A stretch of 64,000 nt of DNA from Nitrospira_E sp052156535 (GCF_052156535.1 NZ_JBQKUP010000038.1:248001-312000); one strand, 5' to 3'. Counted from the first letter of the stretch, positions 9,498 to 19,043 are shown. Notes: generated by a model from the sequence alone, not told the origin. Numbers and translations: made by a program.

Positions 9498-10307
9498 ATG
9501 CGTCTTTGGTTCCCACTCTCCATCATCGCCGCATGGGCCTTTCTGGCCATCTTCAATTTCATCTTTTCCTTAACCCCTGATGCGATTGATCTCACGAACA
9601 TTCTTTCTCCGCCAAGCCTGGAACACTGGTTGGGGCATGATGAATTAGGTCGACCGGTTGCCGACCGTCTCATCAGCGGAGCACACACGTCGTTTGTTGT
9701 TTCGCTGTGCGTGGTCGCCCTGGGGGTGAGTCTCGGAAGCCTTCTCGGCGTCTCCAGTGCCTATCTCAGCGGGTGGGTCGATGCAGGCTTTGTGCGAATT
9801 GTGGACGTCATGCTCGCCTTCCCGGGACTACTGCTTGCCATCGCCCTCGCCGGGGCATTGGGACCGGGAATCGGCAATGTGATTCTGGCGTTGGGAATCG
9901 TGGGATGGGTGGGATACGCCCGACTGGCGAGAGGACAGGTTCTCGCCCTCAAGCACGCCGATCACGTGCTGGCGGCCCAAGCCATCGGCGCACCGCCTTG
10001 GCGTATTATTCTCCGGCACCTTCTGCCGTTAATCATGGCTCCGCTTATTGTTGAAGCCAGCTTTGGTATCGCCGGCGCCATCATAGCCGAAGCCGGCCTC
10101 TCCTTTTTGGGACTGGGGGTTCAACCTCCTGCCGCGTCATGGGGAAGCATGATTCGCGACGGAACCCGCTACATGTTGGTAGCTCCCCACCTGGTCGTCT
10201 TTCCCGGCTTGGCTCTAATGGCGGTCGTTCTCGCGGCCAACATGCTGGGAGATTGGCTGAGAGATCGGTTAGATGTGAAAGAACAGACTTCCCGAAGACT
10301 ATCATGA
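9498..10307 (+). CDS. ABC transporter permease, DppC/OppC type
   Basis: This 269-residue membrane protein has the family features HWLGHDELGRPVADRLISGA after the first helix, an EAA loop (VLAAQAIGAPPWRIILRHLL) and the C-terminal LSFLGLGVQPPAASWGSMI signature. It starts 2 nt after the DppB-like stop and is the last gene of the operon. The next gene, DUF3365, is convergent, so the ATPases must be supplied from elsewhere. Confidence 0.9.
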   Translation: MRLWFPLSIIAAWAFLAIFNFIFSLTPDAIDLTNILSPPSLEHWLGHDELGRPVADRLISGAHTSFVVSLCVVALGVSLGSLLGVSSAYLSGWVDAGFVRIVDVMLAFPGLLLAIALAGALGPGIGNVILALGIVGWVGYARLARGQVLALKHADHVLAAQAIGAPPWRIILRHLLPLIMAPLIVEASFGIAGAIIAEAGLSFLGLGVQPPAASWGSMIRDGTRYMLVAPHLVVFPGLALMAVVLAANMLGDWLRDRLDVKEQTSRRLS

Positions 10308-10404
10308 ACCATGTGAACAGCAGACTGAAGGTGACTGCGGGTTCGACATCCACAGCCACCTTCCTGACTTCGGGTTCAAAAATGGGCAGAAGGTCTTTGC
10401 TCGT

Positions 10405-11037
10405 TCAGGGAGTTTCCTTTTTTTCTGAAGGCAACGGAAACGAGATGATGATGGCACCCATCACATCGCCCATTTTAAAATCACGCTTTGAACTCAACAA
10501 ATGCCCGTTGTGGCAGTCCACACAGGCTTTCGAAACAGCCCGATCCGCATAAATGGCTTTGAAAAATTGTTGATCCCCTCTCTTGATAATTCCACTATAG
10601 ACCTCATCGGGATTCTCGGCCACGACTTTTAATCCGGCCTCTTCAAAGGCGGTGCTCGGCCCATTTTCCTCATAAATAGGCCACAGACTGGCCAGACGAT
10701 ATCGCAGGCCGGACCCCCCCATTTCAGCCACTCGTCCACTCATCAAAAGCATTTGCGCGGGGAGCGGAAGCGCCTTCCGCTGCTTCCAGGCTTCTGCGGC
10801 AATCACGATTCGATTCTCCTGCATGCGATCCACCACATGTGTCGTATAGAGCGCTCTATCTGCGGCAATCACCGTATGGATAAACCCGGCCACAACCTCT
10901 GGAGAGAAATTCACTTCAGTCCCTGGTGCCATCCGGACTTCCGATTCCTCTTCACCCGCAGCGTGTGCGCTCTCCCAACCGCCCGTGCACACACCTGCCC
11001 CAAGTACGATTCCTATAAACAATATCCGTAAACCCAT
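10405..11037 (-). CDS. DUF3365 (Tll0287-like) exported c-type haem protein
   Basis: The start is set at the ATG at 11037 (codon 9 of the longer frame), because AGGAGG lies 5-6 nt before it; this gives 210 residues. A signal peptide runs to about HAAG. A single haem site CVDCH lies near the C-terminus, preceded by FFKAIYADRAVSKAC and followed by KMGDVMGAIIISFPL, the typical end of DUF3365 proteins. The rest is the PAS/GAF-like fold with Met- and Arg-rich helices. Family members are periplasmic haem sensors or redox proteins. Its position behind the cupredoxin and multicopper oxidase genes, same strand, suggests a role in the same periplasmic redox system. Confidence 0.85.
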   Translation of the reverse strand: MGLRILFIGIVLGAGVCTGGWESAHAAGEEESEVRMAPGTEVNFSPEVVAGFIHTVIAADRALYTTHVVDRMQENRIVIAAEAWKQRKALPLPAQMLLMSGRVAEMGGSGLRYRLASLWPIYEENGPSTAFEEAGLKVVAENPDEVYSGIIKRGDQQFFKAIYADRAVSKACVDCHNGHLLSSKRDFKMGDVMGAIIISFPLPSEKKETP

Positions 11038-11197
11038 GGTCGCCCTCCTTTCATCCGTCATACTTCAGTGAATGAACCAACATCCTGTTGCCTTGCTTCG
11101 AGCGGGCTACCTCAGGAGACGTCTCCTGTTCTTGGACTTTCCGTCATTAGTTTCCCTCCTCTGCCGGGTGACCACTCGTGGCACACATGACAGCCCG

Positions 11198-12118
11198 TCA
11201 GGGAATCTGGCGTCTAATCGAAGGTACAATTTCCAGGCCTTCTTCCAATAACTCCAATCCAAACCGGGGATTCTCCTCTATTTCATGCGCACTACGACGA
11301 CCTTGTGGAGCCTCATACTGAAAATTCGCCACAGTGGCCTTCTGAGCGGTCACCGTGATGGGTTGTTCCACAAACTCCTTCATCCCGGGATGCCAGGCAG
11401 TCAGCATATAGTCCCCAGGAGGAACGTCGGTAATTTCAAAGGTTCCATCCTCGGGGGTAATCGCATAATAGGGGTTTTCCAACACGAGTCCCCAGGAAAA
11501 CATATAGGGATGGAATCCGCACTGCATGACAAACACATTCCGTCCTTTTCGTAAATGTATTTTTTCCACCATTGGTTCACCGGGGAGGTGTTTCTTGCCG
11601 AATATTCCCGCCACGTTGTGATACGGATTCATCGGGAGGGGACGATTGAACAAGACCCTGGCTCCTCGCTCTCTAGCCGTTTCATATCCCTGAATATCAT
11701 GCTCGACCGGATCCATGTTGACCACGGTCAGTTTGTCCCCATCGCGCAAGACATTCACAAACGGAATAAATTCACAGTCGACTGATTCGATCCTGACCTT
11801 AGGCATGTGAAACGGTTTCCCTTTTTCGATATCTTTGAGATACACCACCACATCCTTAAGACTTTGATCAGGCCCAATAATAAAATCCTCAACAATGCGC
11901 CAGCCCGTTCCCGTAGAGATGGTTCCACAAAACACCGGATCGGGGATCGTCACCAGATTGAAGGCCATGGGTCTGGGCTTATCTCCCGTAATGGTCACCT
12001 TCCCTTGAATGGTTCCACCATCAGTCACGGTTATTTCATCATAGGACCATGCGGTTTGTGCGAACAGCGCTAGAAGCCCAACCCCTACGATCCCTTTCCA
12101 TACGTTTCGGCCCTTCAT
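11198..12118 (-). CDS. Periplasmic cupredoxin-like protein with regulatory-type beta domain (paralogue 1)
   Basis: The start is the ATG at 12118, preceded by GGAGGAG; the longer frame has no better site. The 306-residue product has a signal peptide ending near AWSY. A central cupredoxin-like domain offers a blue-copper-type set: His in MDPVEHDIQ, then Cys, His and Met in the C-G-F-H-P-Y-M segment. A carboxypeptidase-regulatory-like domain (DGTFEITDVPPGDYMLTAWH) follows. It is clearly paralogous to the product at 23917-24885: both share ITV-GGTI-GKV, FCG-ISTGTGWR, NMDP and NPYYAIT. A terminator separates it from the oxidase gene upstream, so it probably has its own promoter. Electron transfer or copper delivery is inferred from fold and neighbours. 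Confidence 0.82.
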   Translation of the reverse strand: MKGRNVWKGIVGVGLLALFAQTAWSYDEITVTDGGTIQGKVTITGDKPRPMAFNLVTIPDPVFCGTISTGTGWRIVEDFIIGPDQSLKDVVVYLKDIEKGKPFHMPKVRIESVDCEFIPFVNVLRDGDKLTVVNMDPVEHDIQGYETARERGARVLFNRPLPMNPYHNVAGIFGKKHLPGEPMVEKIHLRKGRNVFVMQCGFHPYMFSWGLVLENPYYAITPEDGTFEITDVPPGDYMLTAWHPGMKEFVEQPITVTAQKATVANFQYEAPQGRRSAHEIEENPRFGLELLEEGLEIVPSIRRQIP

Positions 12119-12184
12119 TCTCTCCTCCCACAAAAAAATAAAATGATTGTCATGCTTATGAACATTCTATCGAACCACCCACTC

Positions 12185-12221
12185 AAAAAAAAGCGGGGAA
12201 GCCGAAGAGTGGCTTCCCCGC
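12185..12221 (-). terminator. Intrinsic terminator after multicopper oxidase gene
   Basis: On the minus strand an 11-bp GC-rich stem (GCGGGGAAGCC, 7-nt loop, GGCTTCCCCGC; 12193-12221) is followed by eight T residues (plus-strand A run 12185-12192). It lies 31 nt past the oxidase stop codon, so transcription of the oxidase should end before the cupredoxin gene. Confidence 0.88.
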
Positions 12222-12251
12222 TTTCGCTAACCCTCGGAATGAGGGTCTGGC

Positions 12252-15200
12252 TTATTTCGTGACGGTAGGAATGATTCGCGGTTCGCCACTGGGCTCATCA
12301 AGAGCCGCTTGTTTGGATGACATAGCCGGACCGTCCAATGGCTGAATCCGTTGATCCGTGTTCGGCAACACCCGGAGATAGCCCCATTGTCCCGATTGGG
12401 AATAGGGTAACCGGCCATTGCTCCACACATAATCTCCAGGTAAGGCCCATTTGCCTCCAGCCGAGGGCAGGAAGACATCTAACTCTTCCGAACCCGAGAA
12501 CTCCACGGTGCTAATCATATCCGCACCGGGCAGGAAGGGTTCGATCGGCCATTCATGCTTCTCCACCGTGAACATCCCGTTCTGCTCACTGCTGGCGCCA
12601 AAGACGTGAATCCGTACTTTGTCGCCCGCATGGGCTTCAATCACCGGTGTCACAGGATCCTGCGGCTCATCAACTTGGCACGGTTGGAACATCCGGCCCA
12701 ACGAACAACCGGTTTCTTCCCGATGAAGATAGGGTTCGGCGCGATAGTTGACGCCGGTCAGTCCTGCCACATTTTGCACATAGGGCATAAAGCTGGTCCC
12801 GATGATGTTATCCTCGTCCTGGAAATACAAGGCCACATCCCGGTAGCTCACCCGGCTCTCATTGCCCTGAATAGTCCGGTCCACGATCACATCGGCATTC
12901 CAACTATTTTTCAGAGAAATATCTTCCCCGGTTTTGGGATCACGGTACTGTGATCCTTTAGGACCGATAATGATTCCCCCGAACAGGCCGTTTCGGGGAT
13001 TCATGGACACATTCCCCCAATCCCACACCAACGTTTGCGTCTCGCCATTGAAGGGATCCGCATAATACGTGTACATTCGGGATTCTCCTGGCGCCACTGT
13101 TTGGTCGCCGGGATTGTTCCCCAAATTGAGGCCTTGGGAATCTTTGGGATCGAAGGCAAGTCCAAAAGCCGAGAACGACGCCCGCCCTTCTTTCAGCTTA
13201 TTCGTCAATTTGACTTGGAGACAGTCACCCACGTTGGCCCGTAACGTTAACGGCATGGGCTGCACATCCCCTCCGACCTTTTTCACCTCATCTTCGAGGA
13301 CATAGATTTTGGCTTCAGGATTGCGCAATTCGATCTTGCGTTCAAAGTCCACTTCAATCGTTTCCGGAGCATTGCTATTAAAGCTCATCCCCGGATGATC
13401 CAAGGCCACGACATTGAAGCTCTTCACCGGAGCCTCTTTCGGACAAACCGGCAAGCGCTCCGGCATGCCTTCTTTGCCATAGGCTTTATTCGGCAAGGGC
13501 TGCAGATCACTCACCGGCTTATCTAAGACCCGAATCAACCCCCAAGAGCCTTCTGAAAACTTCGAGCTCCGGCCATTAAAGAACATATAATCGCCGGCTT
13601 GATGGCGCGGGCCACCTGCCTCGGGAATGACCAGGTCATACCGTTCGGCAATGCCGATATGCAGCGAATGTTTGCGATTGGCTTCCTGCGCATAGCGTTC
13701 TGACCAGAACGTATGGCCGGACAACGTGAACACATTACTTTCATTCATCGTCACATCCAACAGCCGGAACACAATGGCATCGCCAAGGTAGGCCCGAACC
13801 ATGGCCGTACTCGGATCACCATGCACCACACTGCTGAATATTTGCGACGGCTCCGGATTATTGGCCAATCGTTGCGCGAACGGCTCTGACCGGAAATTCA
13901 ACGCCCCCCCGGTGGTATGGGTACCACCATTCAGGAACGGCATAGGCGTCATTTTAATTTTGTCGTTCGGCGGCATGATGAACGACACCGTCCGACCCGC
14001 TTCCAACGCCACATCCACCGGTTGCCCTGGAGGATTGCCGGCGGTCACGATGTTCACCGTATGCGGCACGGTGTCCATGATATGCACCATTAATTCACGG
14101 AAGCTGCCAGCCACATCATGTCCCACACGCTCTACCGCATGGATATCGGCGACCGGGCCCGTTCGAATCCGTTTGCCGGTCTTCGGGTCGTGCCACGTGG
14201 AGCCGAAGGGTTCGGCAATCATGGTTCCGACCGCCCCGTGTGGCCACGTCGTGCCACCAAAGGCATGGTCATGCCAGAACACACTACCGACATCCGCATC
14301 CACCCAGAACCGCTGCCGCACATATTCCACGGTGACAATGTCTTTGACGGGATGCGCATTCTTTAATGGCTGGGCAAAGGTCAACGTATTGCCATTAATT
14401 TTGACAATCCGTCGCACCTCCTGGCCTTTGACATTATCCGCACCGATCAAAATCGGAATGCCCACATGATATTGCTTGGCATTCGAAACCTCCAAGGTTT
14501 TGTCACCTTTCTTGGCGGCCTTCGTGACCTTCGCATTCATCGGCACCGGTAACCCTTTATCCGACTTTTTCTCGAATTGGGTAAACGGTCGCATAGACTG
14601 TTCATACGAAAATCCTGAAATCACCCCATCGGATGCTTGATTATCGAACTGGAAGAAATGGAAATGGGTGTTGATCTTGGACGACTGGAAATTCGTAATA
14701 TCGTCATCCAACCATTCACTGGTCAGCGTCCAATCGATGCAATCATAGACATTCGCCCGAACCACCAACGGGAATTTTTTGTCGTTGTTGGCTCGCACCT
14801 CTTCCTCTTCCTCATGCACAACATAGAGAAGCCCATTGGGGTCGACAATCGCCGGCTCTTTTCCTTCGGCAGCCGACAGTTCTATCGGCAACTTAATAAA
14901 ATGCACCTTGTAATCCTGTGAGCCGGCTCGATCCGGACACAGACTCCAGGAGCCATTTTCGCCGGCCTTGGCCGGTTCGACCGACCGTGTTCCATCCGGA
15001 TTCAATCGGATCATTTCCAACCATGGGGCCGGATTATGATCATTGGAAAACGGCGCACGTTTTCCGAAATGTGGCGTGAGCCACGGCCACGCGACTTTCC
15101 CGGTTGAGGGTTCAAACCAAATGGCCCGCCGTTCTCCGGATTTATAGCCCTGCCACTCGGGCCGATATTTGGGATTTTCCCCAAGGGTCGGTTCTTTCTC

Positions 15201-17132
15201 GCTCATGGCCTTCGAACCATCCCAGACCCAATCCAGGACGGTCGCATCATAGGCCTTCATTTGGCCGGCTTCATCATCTTTATGTCCGGGCTTGCCCTGA
15301 TTGCTGAGCTGCATTTCCACCCAGTCTTTGATATTGACGACGGCGGGCTCGGCTTTCCAATCACTTTTGCCTTTACCCACAATTTTGAATTGCTTGCCAA
15401 ACCAATTGACGGTCTTGCCCACCAGTTGATCGGACGTCACGGGTTTGTGAATTCGACCTAACCGGTCCGGCAATTCCCGCAAAGGAGCCATGACGTCATT
15501 TTGCACACCCGGCTCTTGCAGGCTGTTATACACACGCCAGTAGCCCCACATACCGGCCACATAGTGATGCGCGACATGGCAATGAAAGAGAAAATCTCCC
15601 GCCAACCATTGGCACAGACCCGAGCCACATTCCGTCTCCAGATCTAACGCCTCAGATGGCCCAATCACTTCCACATCGACCCGGTCCGACTTCGTCCGAA
15701 TCACCGGATATTTCACAGGGCCGTTTTGCCCCGTACTCCAGACCGGCATCTGCGTCGCACGTGGGCTTCGTTGCCACCGAATCGACCCGCCGTGAGGATG
15801 ATGCGAATGGAAAACTTCCGATCCACCATGCACAATACGGAATTTAGCCGGGTCACCCAAATAACTCCGGGGAATTGTCGGGGCGGCATCACCAAAGGTA
15901 TAGGAACTATACGCCATCGACTCATCTTCAAATCCAAAATATTCATGTTGCACGTGCATGTTGTTGATGCCGAACGGCTCACTCCGATAGTTCAGAGCCC
16001 GGGCACCCGGACGATAGGCATCAGTGAGGGGATCCCGTTGAGGTAGGAAGTCTCCATGCTTATTTACGGGACGAAACGCTTCGTCCCCGACTTCATGATA
16101 AATCAGGACAAATTCCCGAAAGTCGGGACCGTCCCCATTATCAATCATCACCTGCCAGCCACTCGTGGCTTCCGTGGCCGGTCCCGTTCCTAAAGGCTCG
16201 TAGTAATTCGACCCACGGGGTTCCACGACGAAGACGCCGAAGAGTCCCATGACCGTCAGCTCACGGTCATTGCTAAAGGTATGAAATTGCTTTCCACCTT
16301 CCTGCGTGTCGGGATGGATGTACCATTCCATCTCAATGGCTTGGCCTTCAGCCGCCACCGTCTCTGGATTGGTCGTGGTCGCCGGCTGACCGGTCTTGCT
16401 CATCACCATATCAGACCCATTGATATGCAAACTGACTTCTTCGCCGAATTCCAATTGGTTACGCAACGTAACCTTGACGCAATCGCCTTGATTGCCCCGG
16501 ATCACCAATGGTTGTATCCACTGATCCTGAATGCCATTTTTCACAGCCCCCGGATCGGCATGCCCTTCCTTCTCACGAGCCTCGGCATTTTTGGCTTCCT
16601 CCTCACGGATCTTGTCAATATTTTCAGTCAAGGCATACATGTACCCGGGATAATAATCCAGCCATTGATTCAGGCTGATTTCCACATCAATGGCTGACAC
16701 ATCGTAATTTCGTACAGGTGCGGTCTTGGGACATAACCCACCTTTCATGGACACCGGCTCCACACCTGGAGTACTTGCCAGGAGGCCATTCGCCGGCCCC
16801 GCTCCATATTGGTGAATCATCGACATGGAATCAAAGGCGCCCGTGTCGGCACCCTTATGCTCCATGTCCTTCTGCATTTGCTCCATCATGCGGTGATGCT
16901 GCTGCTCAACCAGGGCTGCCCGTTCGGCTCGCCCTTCCATGGCATCTTCCACAATCGTCTGGCCCTTGAGCTGCTCAGCCCAACCAGGAGATTGCGCCGG
17001 CATCCCCGTTTGATGGGCGTGGGGAGGAGATGCATTTTCAGCACTGACAAATGGGGTCGCCCAGAAGGCCGCCCCCCCCATCAGCGCCAAAAATATAGAC
17101 GCAGTTAAAAATCTACTCTTGCCGTGGTACAT
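12252..17132 (-). CDS. Giant six-domain periplasmic multicopper oxidase with permuted copper motifs
   Basis: This 1626-residue protein has AAGGAGG 7 nt before the ATG. A signal peptide ends near VSAEN, and a Met/His-rich segment follows (about 79-107). The body is a three-fold repeat. Each unit opens C-P-K-x-A-P-V-like (134, 1230; looser at 732) and contains an NYRSEPF-like block (381, 1079, 1462). This gives about six cupredoxin domains, as in ceruloplasmin or hephaestin. The four copper-ligand motifs are present once: HSHHPHGG (442-449), HCHVAHHYVAGM (517-528; Cys518, Met528), HFH (823-825) and WHDH (953-956). The pair normally C-terminal comes first, so the trinuclear site should form between domains 2 and 3. 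The third repeat lacks ligands. Likely substrates are Mn(II), Fe(II) or Cu(I); I cannot choose among them. The sigma-54 promoter and activator upstream imply regulated expression. Confidence 0.9.
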   Translation of the reverse strand: MYHGKSRFLTASIFLALMGGAAFWATPFVSAENASPPHAHQTGMPAQSPGWAEQLKGQTIVEDAMEGRAERAALVEQQHHRMMEQMQKDMEHKGADTGAFDSMSMIHQYGAGPANGLLASTPGVEPVSMKGGLCPKTAPVRNYDVSAIDVEISLNQWLDYYPGYMYALTENIDKIREEEAKNAEAREKEGHADPGAVKNGIQDQWIQPLVIRGNQGDCVKVTLRNQLEFGEEVSLHINGSDMVMSKTGQPATTTNPETVAAEGQAIEMEWYIHPDTQEGGKQFHTFSNDRELTVMGLFGVFVVEPRGSNYYEPLGTGPATEATSGWQVMIDNGDGPDFREFVLIYHEVGDEAFRPVNKHGDFLPQRDPLTDAYRPGARALNYRSEPFGINNMHVQHEYFGFEDESMAYSSYTFGDAAPTIPRSYLGDPAKFRIVHGGSEVFHSHHPHGGSIRWQRSPRATQMPVWSTGQNGPVKYPVIRTKSDRVDVEVIGPSEALDLETECGSGLCQWLAGDFLFHCHVAHHYVAGMWGYWRVYNSLQEPGVQNDVMAPLRELPDRLGRIHKPVTSDQLVGKTVNWFGKQFKIVGKGKSDWKAEPAVVNIKDWVEMQLSNQGKPGHKDDEAGQMKAYDATVLDWVWDGSKAMSEKEPTLGENPKYRPEWQGYKSGERRAIWFEPSTGKVAWPWLTPHFGKRAPFSNDHNPAPWLEMIRLNPDGTRSVEPAKAGENGSWSLCPDRAGSQDYKVHFIKLPIELSAAEGKEPAIVDPNGLLYVVHEEEEEVRANNDKKFPLVVRANVYDCIDWTLTSEWLDDDITNFQSSKINTHFHFFQFDNQASDGVISGFSYEQSMRPFTQFEKKSDKGLPVPMNAKVTKAAKKGDKTLEVSNAKQYHVGIPILIGADNVKGQEVRRIVKINGNTLTFAQPLKNAHPVKDIVTVEYVRQRFWVDADVGSVFWHDHAFGGTTWPHGAVGTMIAEPFGSTWHDPKTGKRIRTGPVADIHAVERVGHDVAGSFRELMVHIMDTVPHTVNIVTAGNPPGQPVDVALEAGRTVSFIMPPNDKIKMTPMPFLNGGTHTTGGALNFRSEPFAQRLANNPEPSQIFSSVVHGDPSTAMVRAYLGDAIVFRLLDVTMNESNVFTLSGHTFWSERYAQEANRKHSLHIGIAERYDLVIPEAGGPRHQAGDYMFFNGRSSKFSEGSWGLIRVLDKPVSDLQPLPNKAYGKEGMPERLPVCPKEAPVKSFNVVALDHPGMSFNSNAPETIEVDFERKIELRNPEAKIYVLEDEVKKVGGDVQPMPLTLRANVGDCLQVKLTNKLKEGRASFSAFGLAFDPKDSQGLNLGNNPGDQTVAPGESRMYTYYADPFNGETQTLVWDWGNVSMNPRNGLFGGIIIGPKGSQYRDPKTGEDISLKNSWNADVIVDRTIQGNESRVSYRDVALYFQDEDNIIGTSFMPYVQNVAGLTGVNYRAEPYLHREETGCSLGRMFQPCQVDEPQDPVTPVIEAHAGDKVRIHVFGASSEQNGMFTVEKHEWPIEPFLPGADMISTVEFSGSEELDVFLPSAGGKWALPGDYVWSNGRLPYSQSGQWGYLRVLPNTDQRIQPLDGPAMSSKQAALDEPSGEPRIIPTVTK

Positions 17133-17340
17133 GCTCCGGCCTCCTTACTTATGGGGTGAATAAAGATCCAGTTTTGACTCTCAACCAGACAACTTGTTTC
17201 CAACAATACTCGTATCTCGAAAAACAGACCGGCCAGATACTTGATTGTTAAGTGCCGACGCCAGAAATCCTCTTGGAGAGGTCGGGCATTCCGGAGGCCG
17301 GTCCATCACACCCAAACCAGCGTCGGCATCAACTTGTTCC

Positions 17341-17356
17341 GCAACATCGATGCCAA
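17341..17356 (-). promoter_or_regulatory. Sigma-54 (-24/-12) promoter of the multicopper oxidase gene
   Basis: On the minus strand the sequence TTGGCATCGATGTTGC matches YTGGCAC-N5-TTGC, with the invariant GG (17353-17354) and GC (17341-17342) exactly 10 nt apart. Transcription would start near 17329 and leave a ~197-nt leader. A sigma-54 activator gene lies directly upstream on the same strand. Confidence 0.65.
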
Positions 17357-17519
17357 TGAATACTCATTCATGCGACAAACCACAGAAGTCGGTACTGGTG
17401 CGGATTTCAGTTAACAATCAGGAATAAATGGAAAAATGCACAAAGATGCAGAATGTCCAACACCTTGAACTAACTTTTCCGTGCCTTTGGAATTTCAACT
17501 AAAAATCAAGAAGTTGTGC

Positions 17520-17535
17520 GTCCAAAAAATTGGAC
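17520..17535. promoter_or_regulatory. Palindrome upstream of sigma-54 promoter, candidate activator site
   Basis: GTCCAA-AAAA-TTGGAC is a perfect 6-4-6 inverted repeat, about 166 bp upstream of the -24 element, where enhancer sites commonly lie. A third GTCCAA half-site lies at 17455-17460. The stem is too AT-rich and short to be a convincing terminator for the activator gene. Binding by the adjacent activator is inference. Confidence 0.4.
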
Positions 17536-17582
17536 AAATGAAAACTGAGAATGGGGATTTTGGGGGCAAAAAACCGGGCAGA

Positions 17583-19004
17583 TCAGGAAATATGATAGTC
17601 CCGCAATTTGTTGTAGAGGCTGGATCGACTGATATTCAAAGCCCGCGCTGCGCGGGTCTTATCTCCCTTCGCATCCCGGAGGGCTTGGAGGATTCTTGAC
17701 CGTTCCGCTTCCTGGCGAGCAATTTTCCCGATCGAACTCAAATCGCGTTTGTCCGGTTGCAACGGATGATCGGCAAAAAAATCTTTCACTTCAATTGTGG
17801 AATGCGGGCATGTGACGACCACCCGTTCAATCAAGTTTTCTAATTCCCGGACGTTCCCAGGCCACGAATGGTGCACGAGAGCCGTTTGGGCATCCGGGCT
17901 AAGATGCATCGGCTCACGCCCGTGCTTTCTGGCGCATTGCTCCAAAAAATATTTTACCAATAATAGGATATCTTCTCTCCGCTCCCTCAAGGGCGGGACG
18001 GTGAGCGGGAGGACGGCGAGCCGATAGTATAAATCCGCACGAAACAACTTGGTTGCCACGAGATGTTCCAGAGGTTTATTCCCGGCAGAGATGACCCTCA
18101 CATTCACCTTGACGGACCCATTGCTTCCCACAGGCTTGATTTCCCCTTCCTGCAGGACGCGAAGTAAGCGGGCTTGGAATGCAGGAGTGGTATCAGTAAT
18201 TTCATCCAAAAAAATCGTGCCGCCTTCGGCTTCTTCAAACAAGCCTTTGCGATCAGCCACCGCTCCGGTAAAGGATCCACGTACATGGCCAAATAATTCG
18301 CTTTCCAGCAAGGTTTCAGGCAATGCACTGCATTCCACTACAATAAAGGGCCGGAGGCGTCGACGACTCAAGGCATGAATGGTCTTCGCCACCAATTCCT
18401 TGCCCGTTCCACTTTCCCCTTGAATGAGCACCGTTGCCTCACTCGCCGCGATCAATCGAACCATTTCCACCAATTGTTGAATCGGGTCACTGTCTCCGAT
18501 GATCGTGGGAGGTAGGGTCTCCAACAAGGAATCCCCAGGCCATCCAGGCGGGTCAGATGAATCCTCGTCCGGTGGAACCATCATAATACTCTCTCTCCCC
18601 CGAGCCCCCATCAATATCGCAAAATGGGTCATACCGGTCCCGCTTTTCAATGGCACCGCGCGTGGAAACGGACATCCAGGCGTGGGGACAGCCGAAGGGG
18701 GGGGACAGGGAAATGTATCCTGAACTTGCCTGTCAGACCGAAACAGTTCCATTGCATGGCAGGGGTCACATGGTGTCTGATTGGAAGCCTGTGAATCGGA
18801 AGAAGAAGAAATGGATGATGAAAGGGTTAATGGACAGTCTTTCGCTAATTTATTGGCTGAAGGATTGGCATACACCAATTCCTTCCGAGGATTGAAAATC
18901 ACAACCGGCTCATCCACATGTTGCGCCAGAAGCTTTAATCCTTCAATCCGCGCACTCCAATCCACGTCGGAATCAGAATCCTGATGCACTAACGATCCGG
19001 CCAT
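17583..19004 (-). CDS. Sigma-54-dependent activator with Cys-rich PAS-like sensor domain
   Basis: This 473-residue enhancer-binding protein has three parts. Residues 20-145 resemble a PAS domain (DEPVVIFNPRKELVYANPSA) carrying Cys57, Cys79, Cys82-His83, Cys100 and Cys111. That cluster recalls PAS domains with C-x2-C-H and P-C-x-x-C-P elements, so metal or redox sensing is possible. The AAA+ core has Walker A GESGTGKE (196-203), the sigma-54 contact loop GSFTGA (243-248; usually GAFTGA) and Walker B GGTIFLDE. A Fis-type helix-turn-helix closes the protein (KTRAARALNISRSSLYNKL). There is no receiver domain. The next gene upstream encodes a lone receiver. Position and promoter evidence make the multicopper oxidase gene its likely target. 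Confidence 0.88.
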   Translation of the reverse strand: MAGSLVHQDSDSDVDWSARIEGLKLLAQHVDEPVVIFNPRKELVYANPSANKLAKDCPLTLSSSISSSSDSQASNQTPCDPCHAMELFRSDRQVQDTFPCPPPSAVPTPGCPFPRAVPLKSGTGMTHFAILMGARGRESIMMVPPDEDSSDPPGWPGDSLLETLPPTIIGDSDPIQQLVEMVRLIAASEATVLIQGESGTGKELVAKTIHALSRRRLRPFIVVECSALPETLLESELFGHVRGSFTGAVADRKGLFEEAEGGTIFLDEITDTTPAFQARLLRVLQEGEIKPVGSNGSVKVNVRVISAGNKPLEHLVATKLFRADLYYRLAVLPLTVPPLRERREDILLLVKYFLEQCARKHGREPMHLSPDAQTALVHHSWPGNVRELENLIERVVVTCPHSTIEVKDFFADHPLQPDKRDLSSIGKIARQEAERSRILQALRDAKGDKTRAARALNISRSSLYNKLRDYHIS

Positions 19005-19043
19005 CCTTTACCCTTTCTTTATTTCGTTATCTCGTTTACTGCC

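Noticed and set aside
13801..14469. 222-codon plus-strand frame inside the multicopper oxidase gene
   Set aside because: Antisense shadow of a gene with strong motifs; its product has no recognisable domain.
17583..17590. GTCCAA palindrome as a terminator of the activator gene
   Set aside because: The 6-bp stem is AT-rich and 48 nt downstream; it fits an upstream binding site for the oxidase promoter better.
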